Under the pieces are notes generated by a model, which worked only from the letters and a program-made list of their open reading frames with translations, did not search any database and was not told the DNA's origin. Of a stretch of DNA of 21,695 nucleotides, positions 14,560 to 21,695 are shown piece by piece. The position numbers and the translations under genes are program-made. Location: the NCBI GenBank assembly GCA_013001805.1, contig JABDLW010000679.1, forward strand, positions 1 to 21,695, in the 5' to 3' direction. This DNA comes from Saprospiraceae bacterium. GTDB lineage: Bacteria; Bacteroidota; Bacteroidia; Chitinophagales; Saprospiraceae. Every line of letters begins with the position of its first letter. Within the stretch, counting starts at the first letter, position 1.

Positions 14560-16776
14560 ATGCCTCAAGCAATAAATGACATATTAGATGATCGTAAACT
14601 GATTCAGTCAGCTTATCGCAAGCTGTTGAAGTCCATTAAGGTAGATATAGATGAGGCAGACAGGAAGAATATTCGGAAGGCGTATGAAATTGCCGTAGAA
14701 GCACATACAGAACAGCGTAGAAAATCCGGTGAACCATACATACTGCATCCCATTGAAGTTGCACGTATCTGCGCCGAGGAAATCGGCCTTGGCCCCACCG
14801 CCATTATCGCTGCCCTATTACACGATGTAGTTGAAGATACGGCCGTGACATTGGCAAATATTCACGAGAGATTCGGTGAAAAAATTGCCAATATTGTCGA
14901 CGGCCTTACTAAGTTGAAGCATGATTTTAATCCGACGAATGCACAGGCGGAAAATTTCAAAAAGGTACTTAGTACACTCGTCTATGATGTCCGTGTGGTC
15001 CTGATAAAGATGGCCGACCGGCTGCATAATATGCGTACGATCGGTGCCATGCCTCGTCACAAGCAGTTACGTATTGCAGCGGAAACCAGCTACATCTATG
15101 CTCCCTTGGCACACCGGCTGGGTCTCTATAATGTGAAGACGGAATTTCAGGATCTCTGCATGAAGATCACCGAAAGGGATCAATATGATGAGATAGCGAA
15201 GAAACTGCAGGAAACGCGGCGACAACGCAATACATATATCAGTGAATTTATAGATCCCCTCAAAGAGAAGTTGGACGATCTGAAAATATCGTACCGTATC
15301 CATGGCAGGCCCAAGTCCATTTCCTCCATCTACAATAAGATTAAGAAGAAAAATGTGCCATTTGAGGAAATCTATGACCTTTTTGCGGTAAGAATCATCG
15401 TGGATGTCGAGCGAAACAAGGAAAAGCCGATTTGCTGGCAGGTATATTCCATAGTCACCGACGTACATACTCCTATCCCTGAACGTCTGAAAGATTGGGT
15501 AACGACTCCAAAATCTAACGGATATGAATCACTCCACACCACAGTGATCGGCCCCAAAGGCCGCTATGTGGAAGTGCAGATCAGGAGTGAGCGCATGGAT
15601 GAAATCGCAGAGCGGGGATTTGCTGCACACTGGAAATATAAGGAGATCAAAAATCAGCAGGATATCTATGAATCATGGTTAGATAATATCCGTGATCTTA
15701 TGGAGGATGTAGATAAAGATGCCCTTGAGTTTGTGACTGATTTTAAGAGCAATCTCTTTAGTGAAGAAGTCTTTGTATACACGCCTAAGGGCGACATGAA
15801 AGTATTGCCTAAAGGTGCGACTGCATTGGATTTCGCTTTCAGCATTCACACTGACATAGGATATCATTGCACGGGAATTAAGGTGAATAATCGATTGGTG
15901 CCGATGGGATACCAACTTGAAAATGGCGATCAGGTACACATCACTACCAGTAAAAATCAAAAACCCAATGAAGACTGGCTCAAGATGGTGGTCACCGGAA
16001 GGGCAAAGTCAAAAATCAAGTCTGCTCTAAGAGAAGATTTACGCAAAATAGCCGATCTGGGCAAAGAAATGATCGAGCGTAAATTGGGACACATGAAGCT
16101 AGACCTGGAAGTCAATGCCGAGGCAATCACTCGACACTACGGGTTCAAAAATAGGACAGACCTGTATGCATCCATTTATAATGGTTATATCAATCTTGCC
16201 GATTTACGGGAATTCAACGTAGAGCACGGTCGAATCATTTTCGACGCTCCGAAATTACGGAGGCAGGAGATTCCCAAGGCTGCTCCTTCCAGAAGATCTA
16301 AAAATGATAAAGTCTCCGTGCGGCCATTAGTCCTCATCAATGGGGAACCCGGTGACCAATACGACTATGTTTTTGCAACTTGCTGTAATCCCGTTATGGG
16401 TGATGATATTTTTGCCTTTGTAGGTACCAATAGTGGTGTAAAAATCCATCGCACATCCTGTCCGAATGCCCGGGATATGATGACTAATTTTGGCTACCGG
16501 ACACTTAATGCCGATTGGTCTAACCATACAGCAACTGAGTTTGTAGCCAACCTCGTCATTACCGGTATAGATGATGGTCCTGGTGTTATAGAACGGGTAA
16601 CCAGCGAGATCTCTTCGAAACTAGGTATGAACATTCGATCGTTTTCGATAGCGGGAGATGAAGGTTATTATGAAGGAAAGATAAGCCTGGTAGTAGCCAA
16701 TACGAACCAACTAAGTCAGGTGCTCAGAGCTCTGAAATCACTCGATGGGGTATCTACCGTAACCCGAACAGACTAA
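14560..16776 (+). CDS. spoT: RelA/SpoT family (p)ppGpp synthetase/hydrolase
   Basis: Stringent-response enzyme of about 738 residues. Domains in order: HD hydrolase (about 40-190) with EAH, ALLHDVVEDT (H88 D89) and KMADRLHNMRT (D153); synthetase (about 240-365) with RPKSISSIYNKI, YDLFAVRIIVD, TPKSNGYESLHTTV and EVQIRS; TGS (about 402-462) with VFVYTPKGD; a conserved-cysteine region CCNPVMGDD; and a C-terminal ACT domain (about 660-735). Intact HD and synthetase motifs imply both hydrolysis and synthesis. I place the start at ATG 14560 (MPQAINDILDD); a TTG at 14533 gives nine more residues of unconvincing sequence. fur starts 7 nt after its stop, so the two are probably one transcript. Confidence 0.95.
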   Translation: MPQAINDILDDRKLIQSAYRKLLKSIKVDIDEADRKNIRKAYEIAVEAHTEQRRKSGEPYILHPIEVARICAEEIGLGPTAIIAALLHDVVEDTAVTLANIHERFGEKIANIVDGLTKLKHDFNPTNAQAENFKKVLSTLVYDVRVVLIKMADRLHNMRTIGAMPRHKQLRIAAETSYIYAPLAHRLGLYNVKTEFQDLCMKITERDQYDEIAKKLQETRRQRNTYISEFIDPLKEKLDDLKISYRIHGRPKSISSIYNKIKKKNVPFEEIYDLFAVRIIVDVERNKEKPICWQVYSIVTDVHTPIPERLKDWVTTPKSNGYESLHTTVIGPKGRYVEVQIRSERMDEIAERGFAAHWKYKEIKNQQDIYESWLDNIRDLMEDVDKDALEFVTDFKSNLFSEEVFVYTPKGDMKVLPKGATALDFAFSIHTDIGYHCTGIKVNNRLVPMGYQLENGDQVHITTSKNQKPNEDWLKMVVTGRAKSKIKSALREDLRKIADLGKEMIERKLGHMKLDLEVNAEAITRHYGFKNRTDLYASIYNGYINLADLREFNVEHGRIIFDAPKLRRQEIPKAAPSRRSKNDKVSVRPLVLINGEPGDQYDYVFATCCNPVMGDDIFAFVGTNSGVKIHRTSCPNARDMMTNFGYRTLNADWSNHTATEFVANLVITGIDDGPGVIERVTSEISSKLGMNIRSFSIAGDEGYYEGKISLVVANTNQLSQVLRALKSLDGVSTVTRTD

Positions 16777-16783
16777 GATAATT

Positions 16784-17266
16784 ATGGCCGATCAAATTTC
16801 TTCACCCGAAGTCGTCCAGGAAGTCAAAGATATTTTCTCCTTGCACCTGGAGACACAAGGGTTGCGTAAAACCCCCGAACGCTATGCCATTCTCGAAGAA
16901 ATTTATCGAAGGACCGATCATTTTGATGCCGAGGCTCTTTATATCCACATGAAGAACCAAAATTATCGTGTAAGCCGGGCAACTGTTTACAATACACTGG
17001 AGCTCCTGGTCACCTGCGACCTGATAAAGAAGCACCAATTTGGAAAGAATCTGGCTCAATACGAAAAATCGCACGGCTACAAACAACATGATCATCTCAT
17101 CTGCAAAGACTGCGGCAAAGTTTTAGAATTTTGTGATCCCAGAATCCAGCAGATTAAAGATACTATGGGAGATATTTTGAACTTTGAGATCACTGACCAT
17201 GCCCTTAATCTATATGGACATTGCCGGCATTGCCAAGAGCAAACTCATAAAAAAGAAGATAAGTAG
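16784..17266 (+). CDS. fur: Fur family metal-responsive transcriptional regulator
   Basis: Dimeric DNA-binding regulator of 160 residues. The winged-helix part holds LRKTPERYAILEEI and the recognition helix region RVSRATVYNTLELL (62-75). Metal-site residues include H46 in DHFDAEALY, H102 and H104 in QHDHLIC, and H139. A structural zinc site is supplied by C107/C110 (CKDC) and C147/C150 (CRHC). These fit a Fur-type iron sensor, but Zur and PerR relatives look similar and the sequence alone does not exclude them. It lies 7 nt after spoT on the same strand and is convergent with purA. No Fur box is obvious at its own start, as expected for an internal operon gene. Confidence 0.9.
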   Translation: MADQISSPEVVQEVKDIFSLHLETQGLRKTPERYAILEEIYRRTDHFDAEALYIHMKNQNYRVSRATVYNTLELLVTCDLIKKHQFGKNLAQYEKSHGYKQHDHLICKDCGKVLEFCDPRIQQIKDTMGDILNFEITDHALNLYGHCRHCQEQTHKKEDK

Positions 17267-17285
17267 AGGATCTGGGAGGCTGTTG

Positions 17286-17311
17286 TTCAGCAATCAACTT
17301 GACTATTTCAA
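17286..17311. repeat. Degenerate solo copy of the repeat element's end
   Basis: These 26 bases agree with 4622-4647, the right end of the inverted-repeat element, at 24 of 26 positions (core TTCAGCAAT-AACTTGA-TATTTCAA). The outermost ACAGT of that end is lost. Like the full element it sits between convergent genes, here fur and purA, just before the purA stop codon. Confidence 0.55.
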
Positions 17312-17319
17312 AACACCCT

Positions 17320-18591
17320 TTAGGAACGCAGAATCAATTTGCTCCGTTCGGGACCCGTCGAAATCATACTAAAAGGGACTCCAAGCGTAGATTCAAGGTC
17401 CTGGATGTATCCCCGAGCCCGCCCAGGCAAATCCTCATACGCAGTTATGCCATCCAGACTGGTCTGCCAGCCTTCGAAGGATTGCCAAACGGGGCTAATC
17501 TCTTGATCACAGATATCGAAGGGTAAGGTAGAGACCAATTTGTCTTTAATCTGGTACGACTTTGCCACTTTAATGGTTTCAAAACTATCCAGCACGTCGA
17601 TCTTCGTCATTACGAGTTGCGTCACACCATTGATCATGATCGTATATTTCAGTTGGGGTATATCCAGCCAGCCACATCTTCGCGCCCGACCTGTAGTGGC
17701 ACCAAACTCCATCCCGAGCTTTCCTAATTTGGTTCCATCTTCATCGAATAGCTCAGATGGGAAAGGTCCACTGCCGACTCTGGTACAGTATGCTTTAGTA
17801 ATGCCAATGACTTCACCGATGTTTTTCGGAGCGATGCCCAGTCCAATACAGGCACCAGCTGAAATGGTATTAGAAGAAGTCACATAGGGATAAGTTCCAA
17901 AATCTATGTCGAGCATACTTCCCTGAGCTCCTTCCGCCAACACGCGTTTTCCCTCGCTCAGAGCTTCATTCAGGTAATATTCTCCATCGACAAAGGGAAG
18001 AGATCTGAGTTGATCCAGGTTCTCCATCCAATACTTCTCCTCCTGATCCAGGTCAAAATCAAATTCCGGATAGATCTTTAATAGGCCCAAATGTTTTTCT
18101 TTTAATGCCTGATATTTTTTGTCAAAATCACCCGAGGTGAGGTCACCAACACGCAGGCCATTTCTACCTGTCTTATCCATATAGGTTGGTCCGATACCGC
18201 GCAGAGTGGAGCCAATTTTCGATTTGCCTTTAAATGCTTCCGAGGCCTGATCCAGTAAGCGATGTGTAGGTAGGATCAGATGGGCTTTCCTGGCCACTAA
18301 AAGGTTACCATCCAGTACGATTCCAGCGGCTTTAATGGCCGCAAGTTCTTTTGCCAGCGTGATGGGGTCGATTACCACACCATTACCAATCAGGTTGATC
18401 AGATTAGATCGAAATATCCCGGAGGGCACTGTATGCAGTACGTGCTTCTTGCCCCCAAATTTCAGGGTATGTCCGGCATTGGGACCGCCCTGGAATCTGC
18501 ATATAATTTGATAGTCAGGGGCTAGGAAATCAACAATTTTGCCTTTGCCTTCATCTCCCCATTGAAGACCCAAAATCACATCTACTGCCAT
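17320..18591 (-). CDS. purA: Adenylosuccinate synthetase (PurA)
   Basis: Joins IMP and aspartate using GTP, the first step from IMP to AMP, in the cytoplasm. The 423-residue protein opens with VDVILGLQWGDEGKGKIVDF, where D13 is catalytic, followed by GGPNAGHTL with the catalytic H41, GRNGLRVGDL, AEGAQGSMLDIDFGTYPYVTSSN, GSGPFPSE and TGRARRCGWLD. All match the family and the length is normal. It runs on the minus strand, converging on spoT-fur, with 53 nt between the fur and purA stops. A weak 4-bp hairpin followed by T6 lies upstream of it (18629-18651, minus strand) and may separate it from the methyltransferase gene. I could not define a good promoter in the 141-nt gap. Confidence 0.97.
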   Translation of the reverse strand: MAVDVILGLQWGDEGKGKIVDFLAPDYQIICRFQGGPNAGHTLKFGGKKHVLHTVPSGIFRSNLINLIGNGVVIDPITLAKELAAIKAAGIVLDGNLLVARKAHLILPTHRLLDQASEAFKGKSKIGSTLRGIGPTYMDKTGRNGLRVGDLTSGDFDKKYQALKEKHLGLLKIYPEFDFDLDQEEKYWMENLDQLRSLPFVDGEYYLNEALSEGKRVLAEGAQGSMLDIDFGTYPYVTSSNTISAGACIGLGIAPKNIGEVIGITKAYCTRVGSGPFPSELFDEDGTKLGKLGMEFGATTGRARRCGWLDIPQLKYTIMINGVTQLVMTKIDVLDSFETIKVAKSYQIKDKLVSTLPFDICDQEISPVWQSFEGWQTSLDGITAYEDLPGRARGYIQDLESTLGVPFSMISTGPERSKLILRS

Positions 18592-18732
18592 TATTTATTT
18601 AAAGCTAAATTGTGTAAAGCGTAAAGATAAAAAACTGAGAGTCCTGGGGACCTTTCTGTCAAAAGAAGTGAATTTTAGTTTGATTGCGCTGATCATATGT
18701 TGATGGATAATGAGAACTTTGGTCATATCTGT

Positions 18733-19437
18733 CTACCTGGACCTTGCCGTCACTATATATTGATAATCTAGAGTTTGGTCATCTACATCGATGTCAATGA
18801 AACCTGCTTCGCTCAACTCCTTCTCAACAGTAGAGATGGCTACTTTTTCTTCGACGGGAGGTCCGTTAGGAATATTTTTCATCTTGAATTCAATGATAAC
18901 CAGCTTCGCATTTGGTTTCAAGTCTTCTAGCAGGTTTTTGAAATATTCAACTCTATCTTCCAAATAGGCATAGGTATTTACTATCAAGACAGCATCTGCC
19001 TCTCCAGATTCGATCATTGGGTCATCCTTCTTGGCTAAGCGGACTTCGAATCTTTCCTGCTGCGTCTCGGGTAGGAGAAGCCGCTTAGAATTGAGAAAGT
19101 CGATAAAGTCTTCGTCAATGTCCACTGCTATTACTTTCTTAGCTTTTGGTACCAGTCGGAAAGCAAAGTAGCCGGATCCAGCGCCTAGATCCACCACCGT
19201 TTTGTCTTCAAGCGGAGCCAGCAAATCAATCACACGGTCTGGTTTCTGCCAAATGTCACGATTGTTATCTTCATAAGTAGAAACTTTGTTGTGAAAATCA
19301 TCGTCTTGATTCCGGTCAACGGTGCTATCTTGTTCCCCGGGTATATCATTTGATGAACCCTTATCCGCAGAACCACATCCCACATGTAAAACCAGCAAGA
19401 TCATGGCAGCATACCACATGGATGTTCGCAAAATCAT
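18733..19437 (-). CDS. Membrane-anchored or lipoprotein class I SAM methyltransferase-like protein
   Basis: Protein of 234 residues. The ATG at 19437 overlaps the stop of the upstream dacB by 4 nt (ATGA), which makes it a better start than one 27 codons upstream. The N-terminus TSMWYAAMILLVLHVGCGS is a hydrophobic export signal ending at C21, probably lipidated, although His at -3 is unusual for a lipobox. A polar linker (about 22-60) precedes a Rossmann-fold domain with motif I VVDLGAGSGYFAFRL and the acidic end of strand 2 in VIAVDIDEDF, then DAVLIVNTYAYLED and AKLVIIEFKM, all as in SAM methyltransferases. SAM is a cytosolic cofactor, so an exported enzyme of this kind is puzzling. It may be tethered facing the cytoplasm, or be a non-catalytic derivative. 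The substrate is unknown. Confidence 0.8.
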   Translation of the reverse strand: MILRTSMWYAAMILLVLHVGCGSADKGSSNDIPGEQDSTVDRNQDDDFHNKVSTYEDNNRDIWQKPDRVIDLLAPLEDKTVVDLGAGSGYFAFRLVPKAKKVIAVDIDEDFIDFLNSKRLLLPETQQERFEVRLAKKDDPMIESGEADAVLIVNTYAYLEDRVEYFKNLLEDLKPNAKLVIIEFKMKNIPNGPPVEEKVAISTVEKELSEAGFIDIDVDDQTLDYQYIVTARSR

Positions 19438-20906
19438 TCGGATGGGTCTTTTATCAGGGAAAGATACAGGGTCTCCAACAAATGTTCTAATTTCTTGCGC
19501 ACTTGTTGGCCTCCACATGTAGCATTATAAGTAAATACACTAAAAGCATACCATTGGTCATCGTCGCCGGCGATATATCCACAATAATTGCGAACTCCAC
19601 TGATCAAGCCGCTTTTGGCAAAAATCCGACCTCTGGCTCTTGATTGGGATAAAAGTGATTTCATGGTGCCACTCACTCCGGCAACGGCCAAACTTGCCAG
19701 GAAATCGTCCCATTGACTGGCAGGACCATCAAACATACGCTCAAGCACCTTCACCATCGTTTGGGGAGAAATCGCATTATCCGGTGCAAGCCCGGAAAAA
19801 TCGGAAAAGTGGGCACCACTCATGTCTATTCCCTGTTCGGACCAATAAGACACCAACCAATCTTTTCCGATGTCCTCTAACGAAATGACCGAGGAAAGAT
19901 ATTGACCCAGTGCTTCGGCAAATAAATTGACACTTTTCTGATTGGTGATCTTGATGACTTCGTTGAGGCTAGGTGACCACAGGGTGTCCATAATCTTCAG
20001 ATCCATATGCAACGGTATATAAGTACTTACCGATTCTCCAGTAACAAATATCTCTGTAGACTGAAGGTAGGATTTTACGGCATTGGCACAGAATAATGCC
20101 GGATCCGGCACCGATCCTTTAATGGTAAAATATCGGCTACCAGCTGGTATCGTACCGATCACAAACCGATTAATTTGAAACGGTGCACCCATTATGTAAG
20201 CTTGATCTCCACTACCTGCCGTGCCAGCCCTAACTAATGATTCAATGGTTAATCTGGGCACTTCCGGACTAATCGTAAAATTTGTAACCGGGGTACCAGG
20301 TTTAGATGGCTGCTGGAAGGAGAGAAAATAGAGATTATCATGATAATTTAACCCGGCGCAAAATGAGCCATAATAATTTCCCATGTCTTGGTAAGGCCAG
20401 GTTCTGGGTATGACAGAGGCCGGATAAAAGCTGGCATCGCCGACGATCCTGCCATTGACTTTTCGGATACCTGATCGATCGAGGATACTTTTGACGTGTT
20501 GGAGAAAAGTAGAATCGGTCTTGCCAGTAAATTGGAGAGAACCCAAGGTAGGATCGCCCTTTCCAATGATTATCAGGTCACCTTCCAGCGTGCCTTCCTT
20601 GATTTCACCTGAGTATCCGATTTCGGTTCGGAAACGATAATCATGGCCCAGGATTTTTAAGGCAGCGGCCGAGCTTAGTACCTTGAGGGTTGATGCCGGT
20701 GGCAATGCTGATGTCCCTCCGAAATCAATAATAAAGCTGTCAGCCGATAGGTCAAATACAGATATTCCAATTCCAGCGGAAGAGAAGCAGGGATCTTCGA
20801 TAAATTGTTCAACCGTTTGGTACTGAGATACTGCAACCTGGGCGCAACCCCAACCGGGACAAACCGCCAGGATGATCCAATAAAAAGACTTGAGATACTT
20901 AGTCAT
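19434..20906 (-). CDS. dacB: D-alanyl-D-alanine carboxypeptidase/endopeptidase, PBP4 (DacB) type
   Basis: Periplasmic class C penicillin-binding protein (490 residues from ATG 20906) that trims or cuts peptidoglycan cross-links. The signal peptide is YLKSFYWIILAVCPGWGCA before Q23. Active-site motifs are PASTLK (S72, K75), SVN (325-327) and KSG (431-433). Supporting family marks are GDLIIIGKGDPTLGS, VNGRIVGDASFY, DNAISPQTM and VAGVSGTMKS. The ATG chosen overlaps the upstream stop by 8 nt and gives a proper signal peptide; an earlier start would add nine residues before it. It is coupled to an aspartoacylase-family gene upstream and to the methyltransferase-like gene downstream, so the three are probably one operon. 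Confidence 0.93.
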   Translation of the reverse strand: MTKYLKSFYWIILAVCPGWGCAQVAVSQYQTVEQFIEDPCFSSAGIGISVFDLSADSFIIDFGGTSALPPASTLKVLSSAAALKILGHDYRFRTEIGYSGEIKEGTLEGDLIIIGKGDPTLGSLQFTGKTDSTFLQHVKSILDRSGIRKVNGRIVGDASFYPASVIPRTWPYQDMGNYYGSFCAGLNYHDNLYFLSFQQPSKPGTPVTNFTISPEVPRLTIESLVRAGTAGSGDQAYIMGAPFQINRFVIGTIPAGSRYFTIKGSVPDPALFCANAVKSYLQSTEIFVTGESVSTYIPLHMDLKIMDTLWSPSLNEVIKITNQKSVNLFAEALGQYLSSVISLEDIGKDWLVSYWSEQGIDMSGAHFSDFSGLAPDNAISPQTMVKVLERMFDGPASQWDDFLASLAVAGVSGTMKSLLSQSRARGRIFAKSGLISGVRNYCGYIAGDDDQWYAFSVFTYNATCGGQQVRKKLEHLLETLYLSLIKDPSE

Positions 20907-21695
20907 ACTCGTAGCCGATGTTAAAAAGGGCATCGCCCTGATGAACCACGGGAGTGTTATTGTGACCTAAAATGTACCCGTCCCGATTAGCCAGGACGGC
21001 TACCCTGGTATTTCCCGAAGGATCATAAATACTACCAAGGGATTCTCCTTTGGCAATCTTATGCCCTGACTTTTTTGACCAAATAAAGATACCCGCTTGC
21101 TTCGCCCGTATCCAACTGGATTTTTTGAAATTAATAAAAGGCACGGGGAACTGTTCTCCGTCAATCATTTTCTGTTGAATCAGCAATCTTTTGAGGCCCT
21201 TAATGGCCGTTTCTATAACAAAGCCATCTAGCCTCAGCGCCTCGCCACCTTCAAATACAATCAAAGGAATATCGTGATCTTTTGCCGTTTTTCGAAGAGA
21301 TTTTGATAGCAATGGTTTCTGAATCAGATAGGGGGCGGCAAAAGCCTGCGCCAAAGTCAATGACTTTTCATCTTTTTTAGTGTACCGAATCTGAGGAAAA
21401 TTGAACCGGTTATCTCCACCGGTGTGAAAATCCACGCCAAAATCGATCAGGGGCAGAACACGTCTGGTGAGAATACAAGCCATGCGGGATGCCAGTGACC
21501 CCGCCATGCTCCCAGGGAAGCTCCGATTGACGTCCTTACCATCGGGGACAACCCGGGAAAAATTAACAAAGCCATAGATATTAAGAATCGGTATGACAAT
21601 GACATTGCCTCTCAGCAATTGATCAAATAATCCCATACTCATACTCTGCCGCAAGATCTCTACACCATTGATCTCATCACCGTGCAATCCCGCCA
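20899..21695 (-). CDS. Succinylglutamate desuccinylase/aspartoacylase family protein, N-terminus cut by window end
   Basis: Zinc carboxypeptidase-like hydrolase of the AstE/AspA family (M14-related). The visible part starts with AGLHGDEINGVEILR, whose His and Glu are the first zinc ligands. VVPDGKDVNRSFPG and DFHTGG (third ligand His) follow, then LIVFEGGEALRLDGF with the likely catalytic Glu. The C-terminal part VRVAVLANRDGYILGHNNTPVVHQGDALFNIG-like region is the beta-barrel common to these proteins (actual start of this stretch is NTRVAVLANRDG). Substrates in the family are N-acyl amino acids, and none can be assigned here. The stop overlaps the dacB start by 8 nt. The N-terminal residues lie beyond the right edge. 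Confidence 0.88.
   Translation of the reverse strand, partial: AGLHGDEINGVEILRQSMSMGLFDQLLRGNVIVIPILNIYGFVNFSRVVPDGKDVNRSFPGSMAGSLASRMACILTRRVLPLIDFGVDFHTGGDNRFNFPQIRYTKKDEKSLTLAQAFAAPYLIQKPLLSKSLRKTAKDHDIPLIVFEGGEALRLDGFVIETAIKGLKRLLIQQKMIDGEQFPVPFINFKKSSWIRAKQAGIFIWSKKSGHKIAKGESLGSIYDPSGNTRVAVLANRDGYILGHNNTPVVHQGDALFNIGYEYD

Noticed and set aside
18592..18732. Promoter for purA
   Set aside because: TATCTTTA is one base off the -7 consensus and has no TTG at the right distance.

Overview
The window reads as chromosomal DNA from a Bacteroidota bacterium, most likely of the Saprospirales/Chitinophagales type; the lineage is inferred from gene content, not from a marker gene. Supporting features are a type IX secretion C-terminal sorting domain, a DUF4835/PorD protein, the Bacteroidota form of RNA polymerase omega, the gene order bamD-rpoZ-coaBC-porD, and promoters of the Bacteroidota form (TTG, 19-20 nt, TAnnTTTG). 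Almost everything is housekeeping. I found no CRISPR array, phage, transposase or defence locus.

Left part, plus strand (1-4190): a biotin carboxylase gene cut by the window edge and broken by an in-frame TGA in its ATP-binding glycine loop, then an MsbA-type ABC exporter followed after 3 nt by a protein secreted by the type IX system. Positions 4191-4654 hold a repeat-like non-coding element of about 460 bp with terminal inverted repeats. It sits between two convergent genes. A degenerate copy of one of its ends lies between another convergent pair (fur/purA, 17286-17311).

Middle (4655-13927): a hemolysin III/TrhA membrane protein (minus) diverges from a PLP-dependent ACC deaminase/D-cysteine desulfhydrase family enzyme (plus). 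Next comes a long minus-strand block read as tig-clpP-clpX (folding and proteolysis), then bamD-rpoZ-coaBC-porD-purN (outer-membrane assembly, transcription, CoA synthesis, type IX secretion, purine synthesis). The second group is tightly packed, with ATGA overlaps.

Right part (13928-21695): a tRNA-Leu(UAG) with a clear promoter and terminator hairpin, then spoT/rel and a fur-family regulator on the plus strand, convergent with purA on the minus strand. Upstream of purA, on the same strand, is a translationally coupled trio: an aspartoacylase/succinylglutamate desuccinylase family protein (cut by the right edge), a PBP4-type D-Ala-D-Ala carboxypeptidase, and a predicted membrane-anchored or lipoprotein SAM methyltransferase.

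Points most worth a second look are the inverted-repeat element and its solo end, the accC stop codon, the exported methyltransferase-like protein, and a CoaBC that lacks the usual decarboxylase clamp cysteine.
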